A stretch of DNA of 41,716 nucleotides from Rhodocyclaceae bacterium (GTDB lineage: Bacteria; Pseudomonadota; Gammaproteobacteria; Burkholderiales; Rhodocyclaceae): contig JANJVS010000031.1 in NCBI GenBank assembly GCA_024709955.1, positions 1 through 41,716 of the forward strand. Reading direction: 5' to 3'. Under the pieces are notes generated by a model. That model ran no database searches and had not been told where the DNA came from. It saw only the letters and a program-made list of their open reading frames with translations. Both the position numbers and the translations under genes were made by a program. This document shows, in pieces, positions 30,915 to 38,266 of the stretch; the first letter of the stretch is position 1; each line of letters begins with the position of its first letter.

Positions 30915-31733
30915 ATGAGCATCGATCACTACGAGAATTTCCCCGTTGCTTCGCTGTTGCTGCCTGCCCCGCTGCGTCCGGCGGTGGCGGCGATCTATGT
31001 TTTCGCCCGCACGGCCGACGATTTCGCCGACGAAGGCGACCTGCCGGCGGCGGAGCGCCTGCGCCTGCTCGCCGGCTACCAGGCGGAACTCGACCGCATC
31101 GAACGCAACGAAGCGACGGAACATCCGGTCTTCCTGCGCCTGCGCCCGTTCATCAGCCAATACGGCCTGCCGCTGCAGCTGTTCCGCGACCTGCTCGACG
31201 CCTTCGTCCAGGACGTGGGCAAGGACCGCTACGCCAGCTTCGACGAATTGCTGGACTACTGCCGCCGCTCCGCCGATCCGGTCGGCCGCCTGCTGCTCCA
31301 CCTGTTCGGCGCCGCGACACCCGAGAACCTGCGCCGCTCCGATTGCGTCTGCTCGGCGCTGCAGCTCATCAACCACTGGCAGGATGTCGGCATCGACGCC
31401 GGCAAGGGCGCGCGTGGACGCATCTACCTGCCCCAGGAAGACCTCGCGCGCTTCGGCGTCGCCGAGGAGACCGTCCTGCACCGTGCCGCCAGCGCCGAGT
31501 TTCGCGCCCTGCTGCGCTTCCAGGTGGAGCGCGCCCGCGCGCTGATGCTGGCGGGCGCGCCGCTCGGCCGCGACCTGCCCGGCCGCATCGGCCTCGAAAT
31601 CCGCGCCATCGTCGCCGGCGGCCTGCGCATCCTCGACAAGATCGAGGCCGTCGGCTGCGACGTCTTCACGCACCGGCCGACGCTCGGCGGCCTCGACTGG
31701 CCGCGTGTCCTTTTCCAGGCCCTCCGCCCATGA
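30915..31733 (+). CDS. hpnC: Squalene synthase subunit HpnC
   Basis: The 272-residue squalene/phytoene synthase family member acts in the three-step HpnCDE route, in which HpnC converts presqualene diphosphate to hydroxysqualene. It starts DHYENFPVASLLLP, typical of HpnC. The first acidic motif is degenerate relative to DxxxD (ARTADDFADEGD near residue 35), and the second region reads CSALQLINHWQDVGIDAGKGARGRIYLPQEDL near 155-185. The stop overlaps the hpnD start (ATGA). The start codon has no good ribosome site and lies 9 bases after a TATACT box. Confidence 0.93.
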   Translation: MSIDHYENFPVASLLLPAPLRPAVAAIYVFARTADDFADEGDLPAAERLRLLAGYQAELDRIERNEATEHPVFLRLRPFISQYGLPLQLFRDLLDAFVQDVGKDRYASFDELLDYCRRSADPVGRLLLHLFGAATPENLRRSDCVCSALQLINHWQDVGIDAGKGARGRIYLPQEDLARFGVAEETVLHRAASAEFRALLRFQVERARALMLAGAPLGRDLPGRIGLEIRAIVAGGLRILDKIEAVGCDVFTHRPTLGGLDWPRVLFQALRP

Positions 31734-32563
31734 CCCCCGACGAATACTGCGCCGACAAGACCCGCGCCAGCGGCTCCAGCTTCGCCCCGAGCTTCCGCTT
31801 CCTCGACGCACGCCGCCGCCAGGCGATCACCGCCTTCTACGCCTTCTGCCGCGAGGTGGATGACGTCGTCGACGAATGCCGCGAGCCGCTGCTGGCGAAG
31901 GCCAAGCTCGACTGGTGGCGCGGCGAACTGGCCGCCCTCGACGCCGGCCGGCCCACGCATCCGGTCACCCAGGCCCTCGCCATCGCACGCCAGCACTTCT
32001 CGCTGCCGTCCGAGCAGCTGACCGAGATCATCGACGGCATGCAGATGGATCTCGACCAGACGCGCTATGCCGACTTCAAGGCCCTGCAGCTCTACTGCCA
32101 CCGCGCCGCCGGCGTCGTCGGCCTGATCGCCGCCGAGATCTTCGGCTACCGTGATCGCCAGACGCTCAAGTACGCTCACACCCTCGGCCTCGCCTTCCAG
32201 CTCACCAACATCATCCGCGACGTCGGCGAGGACGCGCGGCGCAACCGCATCTACCTGCCCCAGGACGAGCTCGCACGCTTCGGCGTCGCCGAGCGCGACA
32301 TCCTCGCCTATCGCCACACCCCCGAATTCCGCGCCCTGATGGAATTCCAGGCGACGCGCGCCCGCGAGCACTACGACCGCGCCTACGCACAGTTGCCGGC
32401 CGTCGACCGCAAGTCCCAGCGCGCCGGCCTGATCATGGCGGCGATCTACCGCACCCTGCTCGACGAGATCGCCGCCGACGGCTTCCTCGTCCTCGACCGC
32501 CGCACCTCGCTGCCGCGCTGGCGCAAGCTCTGGCTGGCGCTGAAGACATGGCTGGCCGCGTAG
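31730..32563 (+). CDS. hpnD: Presqualene diphosphate synthase HpnD
   Basis: The 277-residue squalene/phytoene synthase family enzyme condenses two farnesyl diphosphates to presqualene diphosphate. The first Asp-rich motif is YAFCREVDDVVDE near residues 38-50 and the second QLTNIIRDVGEDARRNRIYLPQDEL near 160-185, both intact. It overlaps hpnC by 4 bp and hpnE by 16 bp, so the three are one operon. The product feeds hopanoid synthesis; the cyclase gene (shc) is not in the window. Confidence 0.95.
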   Translation: MTPDEYCADKTRASGSSFAPSFRFLDARRRQAITAFYAFCREVDDVVDECREPLLAKAKLDWWRGELAALDAGRPTHPVTQALAIARQHFSLPSEQLTEIIDGMQMDLDQTRYADFKALQLYCHRAAGVVGLIAAEIFGYRDRQTLKYAHTLGLAFQLTNIIRDVGEDARRNRIYLPQDELARFGVAERDILAYRHTPEFRALMEFQATRAREHYDRAYAQLPAVDRKSQRAGLIMAAIYRTLLDEIAADGFLVLDRRTSLPRWRKLWLALKTWLAA

Positions 32564-33894
32564 CCGCCAGAGTTGCCGTGGTGGGGGCCGGCTACGCCGG
32601 CCTCGCCGCCGCGGTGGAACTCGCCGCCGCCGGCATCGGCGTCGATGTCTTCGAGGCCTCGCGCACCCTCGGCGGCCGCGCGCGCGCCGTCGACCACGAC
32701 GGCGTCCGCCTCGACAACGGCGCCCATATCCTCGTCGGCGCCTATCGCGAGACGCTGCGGCTCATGGCAAAAGTCGGCGCCGGCGAGACGGTGGTCCGGC
32801 GCCACCCGCTGCGGCTCGAATTCCCCGGCCGCATGCGCCTGGCCGCCCCGCGCCTGCCGGCCCCGCTGCACCTGGCCTGGGCGCTGCTGACGGCGCGCGG
32901 ACTGAACCTGCGGGAGAAGTTCGCCGCCATCGGTTTCATGCGCGCCCAGCAGGCGCGCGGCTTCCGCCTCGCCGCGGACATGACGGCCGCCGAACTGTTC
33001 GCCGCCCACGGCCAGCCGGAGCGCGTGCGCCGCTACCTCTGGGAACCGCTCTGCCTCGCCGCACTCAACACCCCGGTCGCCATCGCCTCGGCCCAAGTCT
33101 TCCTCAACGTGCTGCGCGACAGCCTCGCCGCCGGGCGCGCCGCCTCGGACCTGCTGCTGCCGGCGAGCGACTTTTCCAGCCTGTTCCCCGATCCGGCGGC
33201 GCGCTTCGTCGAGTCTCGGGGCGGACGCATCCTGCGCGCCACGCGCGTCGCCGGCCTGGAAAAAGTCGGCGCCGGCTGGACGGTGGCGGGCGCGGAAACC
33301 CATGGCCCCTACGATCAGTTGATCCTCGCCGTCGCCCCCTACCACCTGCCGCGCCTGCTCGCCCCCCATCCGGAATTCGCCGCGCTGATCGAGCAGATCG
33401 CCGGCCTGTGCTGGCAGCCCATCGTCACCGCCTACCTGCAATATCCGGCAAGCGTGCGCCTGCCCTTCCCCATGGCCGGGCTCGACGGCGGCCACGCCCA
33501 ATGGCTGTTCGACCGCGGCGCCCTGTGCGGCCAGCCCGGCATGCTCGCGGCGGTGATCAGCGGCGAGGGCCCCTACCAGGCGCTCGGCCACGCCGAACTC
33601 GCGGCGGCGATCCATGGCGAGATCGGCCGCCTGCTGCCCGGCCTGCCGCCGCCGCGGCGCCACTGGGTGATCGAGGAAAAGCGCGCCACCTTCGCCTGCA
33701 CGCCCGGTCTGCGGCGTCCGGAGACCGCCACCGCCCGCGCCGACGTCTGGCTCGCGGGGGACTATGTCGCCGGCGATTACCCGGCGACGCTGGAAGGCGC
33801 GGTGCGCAGCGGCACGCATGCCGCCCGGCGCGTCGCGGCCGCGCTCACTGCATCTCGAACAGCTTGTGGAAGCCCCCGATCCGGAGGGCCTTGA
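32548..33894 (+). CDS. hpnE: Hydroxysqualene dehydroxylase HpnE
   Basis: The 448-residue flavoprotein of the amine oxidase/phytoene desaturase type reduces hydroxysqualene to squalene. It has the FAD motif VAVVGAGYAGLAAAVELAAAG near residues 9-29, GGRARA, and the C-terminal FAD segment VWLAGDYVAGDYPATLEGAVRSG. Two near-identical copies of the dispersed repeat lie inside it, encoding KVGAGETVV (residues 75-83) and KVGAGWTVA (239-247). The last ~16 codons overlap the convergent STAS gene by 50 bp, and the tail after AARRVAAAL is unlike the family, suggesting the original stop was lost. Confidence 0.93.
   Translation: MAGRVAARVAVVGAGYAGLAAAVELAAAGIGVDVFEASRTLGGRARAVDHDGVRLDNGAHILVGAYRETLRLMAKVGAGETVVRRHPLRLEFPGRMRLAAPRLPAPLHLAWALLTARGLNLREKFAAIGFMRAQQARGFRLAADMTAAELFAAHGQPERVRRYLWEPLCLAALNTPVAIASAQVFLNVLRDSLAAGRAASDLLLPASDFSSLFPDPAARFVESRGGRILRATRVAGLEKVGAGWTVAGAETHGPYDQLILAVAPYHLPRLLAPHPEFAALIEQIAGLCWQPIVTAYLQYPASVRLPFPMAGLDGGHAQWLFDRGALCGQPGMLAAVISGEGPYQALGHAELAAAIHGEIGRLLPGLPPPRRHWVIEEKRATFACTPGLRRPETATARADVWLAGDYVAGDYPATLEGAVRSGTHAARRVAAALTASRTACGSPRSGGP
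32769..32794 (+). repeat. 26-bp dispersed repeat, first copy in hpnE
   Basis: It reads AAAAGTCGGCGCCGG then CGAGACGGTGG, two mismatches from the copy at 21122-21147, and encodes KVGAGETVV. Confidence 0.75.
33261..33286 (+). repeat. 26-bp dispersed repeat, second copy in hpnE
   Basis: It reads AAAAGTCGGCGCCGG then CTGGACGGTGG, differing from the first hpnE copy at only two adjacent bases, 492 bp downstream and in the same frame. Confidence 0.75.
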
Positions 33895-34162
33895 GGACGG
33901 GACCGTTGCAGTTGGCGAGGGTGATGGCGCGCTGATGCTCTTCGAGCTTGCCGCGCCAGAACAGCAGGTTGCCCATCGCCGAGCTGTCGATGTACTCCAG
34001 CCGCGCGCAATCGACGACCACGTTCGGCCATTCCTTCTGGGAAGCCTTGATCATCGCGGCGCGGAACTTGGTCACCGAGGAAAAATCCATGCGCCCGACC
34101 AGTTCCAGCCTGGCGCCGTCATTCAGTTCGGAAACGATGACTTCGAGATGGTTAGCGTCCAT
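33845..34162 (-). CDS. STAS-domain protein (anti-sigma factor antagonist-like)
   Basis: The 105-residue single-domain protein has the STAS pattern: DGARLELVGRMDFSSVTKFRAAM, then NVVVDCARLEYIDSSAMGNLLFWRGKL with the regulatory serines in DSSAMGN, then ALRIGGFHKLFE. In SpoIIAA-type antagonists a serine at this site is phosphorylated by a cognate anti-sigma kinase. No kinase or phosphatase gene is nearby, so the partner is unknown. The start at 34162 is preceded by a clear GAGGGAAAG site. A TGCTAGGAT extended -10-like element lies 44 bp upstream (34206-34214, minus strand). It is convergent with and overlaps hpnE. Confidence 0.85.
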   Translation of the reverse strand: MDANHLEVIVSELNDGARLELVGRMDFSSVTKFRAAMIKASQKEWPNVVVDCARLEYIDSSAMGNLLFWRGKLEEHQRAITLANCNGPVLKALRIGGFHKLFEMQ

Positions 34163-34238
34163 TCTTTCCCTCTCCCTGGGTATGGCCCGATCCAATGTCC
34201 CGTTCATCCTAGCACTTACGGGCATGGCGACGCACGAG

Positions 34239-34928
34239 TCAGGCCTGCAGCCGTCCCGCCGCGAGCCGGATCGCCCGCCCGCAGCGGGAGGCGAGGGATT
34301 CGTCGTGGGTGACGAGGATCAGCGTGGTGCCCTGCTCGGCGTTCATCTCGAACATCAGGTCGATCACCTGCCGGCCGGTGGCGGCGTCGAGATTGCCGGT
34401 CGGCTCGTCCGCCAGCAGCAGGCGCGGCCGCACCGCGAAGGCGCGCGCCAGCGCGACGCGCTGCTGCTCGCCGCCGGAGAGGTGCTTCGGATAGTGATCC
34501 AGCCGGTTCGCCAGCCCGACGCGGGCGAGCATCGCCTCGGCGACGCCGCGCGGATCGTCCCCGTTGCCGGCGCCCAACAGTTCCAGCGGCAGCATCACGT
34601 TCTCCAGCGCCGAAAGCGCCGGCAGCAGGTGGAAGGACTGGAAGACGAAGCCGAGTTCGCGCCCGCGCAGGGCCGCGCGGCCGTCCTCGTCGAGCGCCGC
34701 CAGGTCCTGGCCCGCCAGCAGCACGCGGCCGCGCGTCGGCAGGTCCAGTCCGGCCATCAGGCCGAGCAGCGTGGACTTGCCCGAACCCGAGGCGCCGACC
34801 ACCGCCACCGCCTCGCCGGAGCGCACCGCCAGGTCGATCTCGTGCAAAATCGTCAGCATGCCGTCGCCGCTGGCGACGTCCTTGCCGAGTCCCTCAACCC
34901 TTAGCACCGCTTCATTCATGTCGAGCAT
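34239..34928 (-). CDS. ybbA: ABC transporter ATP-binding protein (YbbA/LolD-like)
   Basis: The 229-residue ATPase has Walker A GASGSGKSTLLGLMAG near residue 45, the Q loop in FVFQSFHLLPAL, signature LSGGEQQRVALARAFA, Walker B RLLLADEPTGNLD and the switch His in ILVTHDESLA. This is the MacB/LolD subfamily. In E. coli YbbA works with the large permease YbbP; here the permease is not adjacent, since the STAS gene follows in the same direction. The start at 34928 has an AGGA site and lies head to head with tesA, overlapping it by 11 bp. Confidence 0.9.
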   Translation of the reverse strand: MLDMNEAVLRVEGLGKDVASGDGMLTILHEIDLAVRSGEAVAVVGASGSGKSTLLGLMAGLDLPTRGRVLLAGQDLAALDEDGRAALRGRELGFVFQSFHLLPALSALENVMLPLELLGAGNGDDPRGVAEAMLARVGLANRLDHYPKHLSGGEQQRVALARAFAVRPRLLLADEPTGNLDAATGRQVIDLMFEMNAEQGTTLILVTHDESLASRCGRAIRLAAGRLQA

Positions 34929-35535
34929 CCGTGTCCTGATTTTCCTCTGCGCCCTGCTGGCCCCCGGCCTCGCCGGCGCCGCCGCGACCGTCCTGGTGTT
35001 CGGCGACAGTCTATCCGCCGGCTACGGCATCGCCGTCGAGCAAAGCTGGCCCGCCCTCCTGGCGGAACGCCTGCGCCGGGAAAAGTTCCCCATGACCGTG
35101 GTCAACGCCAGCATCAGCGGCGAGACCACGGCGGGCGGCCTGAGCCGCCTGCCCGCCCTGCTGGAGCGGGAAAAGCCCGCCGTCGTGGTGCTCGCCCTCG
35201 GCGCCAACGACGGCCTGCGCGGCCTCGCCCTCGACGCGACGCGCGCCAACCTGGCGCGGATGGCACGCACGGCCAAGGCCGCCGGCGCCCGCGTACTGCT
35301 GGTCGGCATGCGATTGCCGCCGAACTACGGTCCCGACTACACGAACGAGTTCCACGCCCTGTTCGCCGCCGTGGCCAAACAGGAAAAGACCGCCCTGCTG
35401 CCCTTCCTGCTCGAACCCGTCGCCCGCGACGACGGGGCCTTCCAGGCCGACCGTCTCCATCCCACCGCGGCGGCGCAGCCGAAGATCCTCGATCACGTCT
35501 GGCAGAGCCTCAAGCCCCTGCTCAGACGACCCTGA
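34918..35535 (+). CDS. tesA: Periplasmic esterase/thioesterase TesA (SGNH hydrolase)
   Basis: The 205-residue protein has a signal peptide (MSSIRVLIFLCALLAPGLAGA) and the SGNH blocks: GDSLSAGYG (nucleophile Ser), ASISGETTAGG, GANDGLRG (oxyanion Asn) and DRLHPTAAAQ (catalytic Asp and His). This is multifunctional acyl-CoA thioesterase/protease I/lysophospholipase L1. It is divergent from ybbA with overlapping 5' ends, the same head-to-head arrangement as tesA-ybbA in E. coli, so promoters must lie within the opposing genes. The 3' end overlaps selD by 14 bp. Confidence 0.93.
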   Translation: MSSIRVLIFLCALLAPGLAGAAATVLVFGDSLSAGYGIAVEQSWPALLAERLRREKFPMTVVNASISGETTAGGLSRLPALLEREKPAVVVLALGANDGLRGLALDATRANLARMARTAKAAGARVLLVGMRLPPNYGPDYTNEFHALFAAVAKQEKTALLPFLLEPVARDDGAFQADRLHPTAAAQPKILDHVWQSLKPLLRRP

Positions 35536-36562
35536 CGCGGGCCGCACCCGCCGCCAGCCCGCCGACCGGCGCCGCCTGGTCGAAGCCGTCGGCGCGGAAG
35601 GCCGCCAGCACCGCCTCGACGCTCTCCGGCGCGCATGCCACCAGCAGGCCGCCGCTGGTCTGCGGGTCGGTCAGCATCTTCTGCCGCCACTCTTCCAGGC
35701 CGGGCGCCAGTTCGACGGCCTCGCCGTAGCTCGTCCAGTTGCGCGCGGAAGCGCCGGTGGCGATGCCGGCGCGCACATGGCGCACCGCCTCGTCGATCAG
35801 CGGCAGGCGGGCGAACTCGACCTCCGCCGCCAGATGCGAGCCACGACAGATCTCCAGCAGGTGGCCGGCGAAGCCGAAGCCCGTCACGTCGGTCACCGCA
35901 TGCACGCCGGGCATGGCGGCGAGCTTGGCGCCGGTGACGTTGAGCATGGTGGTCCAGCGCACCATCTCCTCGTAGCCCGCGGCGGACAGCGAGTCCTTCT
36001 TGAGCGCGGCCGACAGGATGCCGATGCCGAGGGGCTTGGCGAGGATCAGCACGTCGCCGGCCTGGGCGCCGGCGTTGCGCTTGACCTGGTCCGGATGCAC
36101 GATGCCGATGCCGACCAAGCCGTAGATCGGCTCGAGCGCGTCGATGGTGTGGCCGCCGGCGATCGGGATGCCGGCCTCGGCGCAGATCGAGGCGCCGCCT
36201 TCGAGGATCGCGTGGATCACGTCCTCCGGCAGCTTGGCGATCGGCATGCCCACCACCGCGAGGGCGAAGATCGGCCGGCCGCCCATCGCATAGACGTCGG
36301 ACAGCGCGTTGGCGGCGGCGATGCGGCCGAAATCGCGCGGATCGTCCACGATCGGCATGAAGAAATCGGTGGTGGCGATCACCGCCTGCTCGGAATTCAG
36401 GCGATAAACGGCCGCGTCGTCGCCCGTTTCGACCCCGACCAGGAGGTCCCGCGGCAACGAGTTGAGAGGCGATTCGGCGATAATGCGCGACAACACGGCC
36501 GACGCAATCTTGCAGCCTCAACCGCCGCCGTGGCTGAACTGGGTCAGTTTGATCTTTTCCAT
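35522..36562 (-). CDS. selD: Selenide, water dikinase, a selenoprotein with UGA-encoded Sec15
   Basis: The enzyme makes selenophosphate from selenide and ATP for selenocysteine and selenouridine synthesis. A conventional frame starts only at a GTG at 36496 and lacks the family N-terminus. Reading through one in-frame TGA (36520-36518) to the ATG at 36562 gives MEKIKLTQFSHGGG-U-GCKIASAVL, aligning with E. coli SelD where HGAGCGCKIS has catalytic Cys17. The UGA therefore sits exactly at the catalytic residue and Lys18 is in place. The full product is 346 residues. Further motifs are ETGDDAAVYRL, TTDFFMPIVDDP, NALSDVYAMGG, GGHTID and DPQTSGGLL. It is divergent from mnmH. Confidence 0.93.
36479..36520 (-). 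promoter_or_regulatory. selD: Selenocysteine UGA and candidate bacterial SECIS hairpin
   Basis: The UGA is at 36520-36518. Downstream, GATTGCG (36509-36503) can pair with CGCATTATC (36487-36479), leaving a two-base bulge, to close a hairpin whose loop contains GTGTTGT. Bacterial SECIS elements lie within about 40 bases after the UGA and have a G-U in the apical loop. Pairing was judged by eye. Confidence 0.6.
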
Positions 36563-36583
36563 CTGGATATTATTGGAGCACAA

Positions 36584-37636
36584 GTGTCGGAACGCCTTCC
36601 GAAAGGGCTGGCAAAGGTATCACAGCTCGCCGAATTTGACGCCATCATCGACGCCCGTTCGCCGGCCGAATACGCCGAGGACCACCTGCCCGGCGCCATC
36701 AGCTGCCCGGTGCTATCGAACGAGGAACGTGCCCGCGTCGGCACCCTCTACAAGCAGGTCTCGCCCTTCGAGGCGAAGAAGATCGGCGCCGTGCTGGTGG
36801 CCCGCAACGTCGCCGCCAACATCGAGGCGAACTTCCTCGACCAGCCGAAGAGCTGGCGCCCCCTCGTCTATTGCTGGCGCGGCGGCCAGCGCTCTGGAGC
36901 TTTTACTCATATTCTGCGCGAGATCGGCTGGAACGCCCACCGCCTCGAAGGCGGCTACAAGGCCTGGCGTCAACACGTGGTCGCGGAGCTCGCCGTGCTG
37001 CCGGCGCGCTTCGCCTTCCGGGTGATCTCCGGCCCCACCGGCAGCGCGAAAAGCCGCGTCCTCGAAGCCCTGGCGCGCCAGGGCGCCCAGGTGCTGCACC
37101 TGGAAGAGCTCGCCGCCCACAAGGGTTCGGTGCTCGGCAACCTGCCGGACGCGCCGCAGCCGGCGCAGAAGGGCTTCGAATCCAAGCTGTTCGCCGCCCT
37201 CGCCGCCTTCGATCCGCAACGCCCCGTGTTCGTCGAGGCCGAAAGCCGGCGCATCGGCGCGCTGCAGGTGCCCGACGCCCTGATCGCCGCGATGCGCGCC
37301 GCGCCCTGCCTGCGCATCGAGGCGCACCGTGCCGCCAGAGCCGACTTTCTGCTGGGCGACTACGACTACTTCCTCGCCCGCCCCGCCTGGCTGGTCCAGC
37401 AGCTCGGCCATCTGCGCGGCCTGCAGAGCAACGAAATCCTCGCCCGCTGGACCGGGCTCGTCGAGGCCGGCGACTTCCGCGCCCTCGTCGAGGAACTGCT
37501 CGAAAAGCACTACGACCCGCTCTACCAGCGCTCCCAGGACAAGAACTACCGCTACTCCGACGCGCCGGTCTTCGTCGCCGACGAGCTTTCGGAGGAAGGT
37601 ATCGAGGACGTCGCCCGGCGGATTCTCGGCAACTAA
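36584..37636 (+). CDS. mnmH: tRNA 2-selenouridine synthase
   Basis: The 350-residue protein (also SelU or YbbB) has an N-terminal rhodanese domain with the active Cys in RPLVYCWRGGQRSGAF near residue 97. A P-loop domain follows with Walker A VISGPTGSAKSRVL near 150, and EAESRRIGALQVP near 225. It replaces the sulfur of 2-thiouridine at the wobble base of Lys, Glu and Gln tRNAs with selenium, using selenophosphate from SelD. The GTG at 36584 has a GGAG site. It is divergent from selD with 21 bp between start codons, linking donor and user of selenophosphate. The stop overlaps the next convergent gene by 4 bp. Confidence 0.95.
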   Translation: MSERLPKGLAKVSQLAEFDAIIDARSPAEYAEDHLPGAISCPVLSNEERARVGTLYKQVSPFEAKKIGAVLVARNVAANIEANFLDQPKSWRPLVYCWRGGQRSGAFTHILREIGWNAHRLEGGYKAWRQHVVAELAVLPARFAFRVISGPTGSAKSRVLEALARQGAQVLHLEELAAHKGSVLGNLPDAPQPAQKGFESKLFAALAAFDPQRPVFVEAESRRIGALQVPDALIAAMRAAPCLRIEAHRAARADFLLGDYDYFLARPAWLVQQLGHLRGLQSNEILARWTGLVEAGDFRALVEELLEKHYDPLYQRSQDKNYRYSDAPVFVADELSEEGIEDVARRILGN

Positions 37637-38178
37637 AGCGGCAGCGGTCCCGGCCGCCCGCGCCGCGCGCAGACGCGCTGGATAACCTGGGGTTTTTCCC
37701 CGCCGATCTCCCCCTGCTCGAAGGCGACCACGGCGAAGCGCCGGCCGATCAGCTCCAGCAGCTCGCCGGGACGCAGCAGGTGGGCCGGATCGCTAGGCCT
37801 GCCGTGGAGCTGCTGGCCTTCCATGAAGGTCTCGTAGATCAGGACGCCGCCCTCGTTGAGGCAGTTGAACAGCTGGGGCATCAGCGGCCGCCAGAGGTAG
37901 CGGCTGACGACGATGCCGTCGAAGCCGCAACCATAATAGGGCCAGGGACCGCCTTCGAGATCGGCCTGGCGCACCGTCACGCCCGCCATACCGGCCAGCC
38001 CGGCGAGCGCCTCGGCATCCCGATCCACCGCCTCGACGCGGTAGCCCATGCCGGCCAAGAGCCGCGCGTGCCGGCCGCCGCCGCAGGCCAGGTCGAGCAC
38101 CTCGCCGCCGGCCGGGATCAGCGGCGCGAAGCGGGCGATCCAGGCGGAGGGTGCCGTGGGATAGTCTTTTTCGGCCAT
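37633..38178 (-). CDS. Class I SAM-dependent methyltransferase
   Basis: The 181-residue Rossmann methyltransferase has motif I GEVLDLACGGGRHARLLAGMG near residues 25-45, the acidic end of strand 2 in VEAVDRDAEAL, and FDGIVVSRYLWRPLMPQL, then GGVLIYETFMEGQQ. It resembles TehB/UbiE-like small methyltransferases; the substrate cannot be named. The ATG at 38178 gives a normal start. The open frame upstream would read through the split repeat in the spacer. It follows rsuA on the same strand with an 86-bp gap. Confidence 0.88.
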   Translation of the reverse strand: MAEKDYPTAPSAWIARFAPLIPAGGEVLDLACGGGRHARLLAGMGYRVEAVDRDAEALAGLAGMAGVTVRQADLEGGPWPYYGCGFDGIVVSRYLWRPLMPQLFNCLNEGGVLIYETFMEGQQLHGRPSDPAHLLRPGELLELIGRRFAVVAFEQGEIGGEKPQVIQRVCARRGRPGPLPL

Positions 38179-38179
38179 A

Positions 38180-38266
38180 TTCACCGTCTCGTCATCCGCT
38201 ACGGCGAGGAGAGCGTTGTTTGCTCGACCGCCTGGTAGCGCAGTTGTTTCATCAGCGCCGACTTTT
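38180..38266 (-). repeat. Split copy of the dispersed repeat in the rsuA-methyltransferase spacer
   Basis: On the minus strand AAAAGTCGGCGCTG (38266-38253) matches the first half of the repeat and begins within the rsuA stop codon. The second half appears as GACGAGACGGTGAA (38193-38180) just before the methyltransferase start. The 59 bases between encode a possible 17-codon peptide starting MKQLRYQAVEQ. The inserted part contains an imperfect echo of the repeat end (GATGAAACAACTG). Confidence 0.5.

Noticed and set aside
36473-36496. GTG at 36496 as the true selD start
   Set aside because: It would remove the catalytic loop and Lys; reading through the UGA restores a complete SelD N-terminus with an ATG at the expected place.
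34870-36521. Long open frames opposite or out of frame with selD, tesA and other genes
   Set aside because: They are composition-driven shadows in GC-rich DNA; their translations are Arg/Ala/Pro-rich with no family resemblance.
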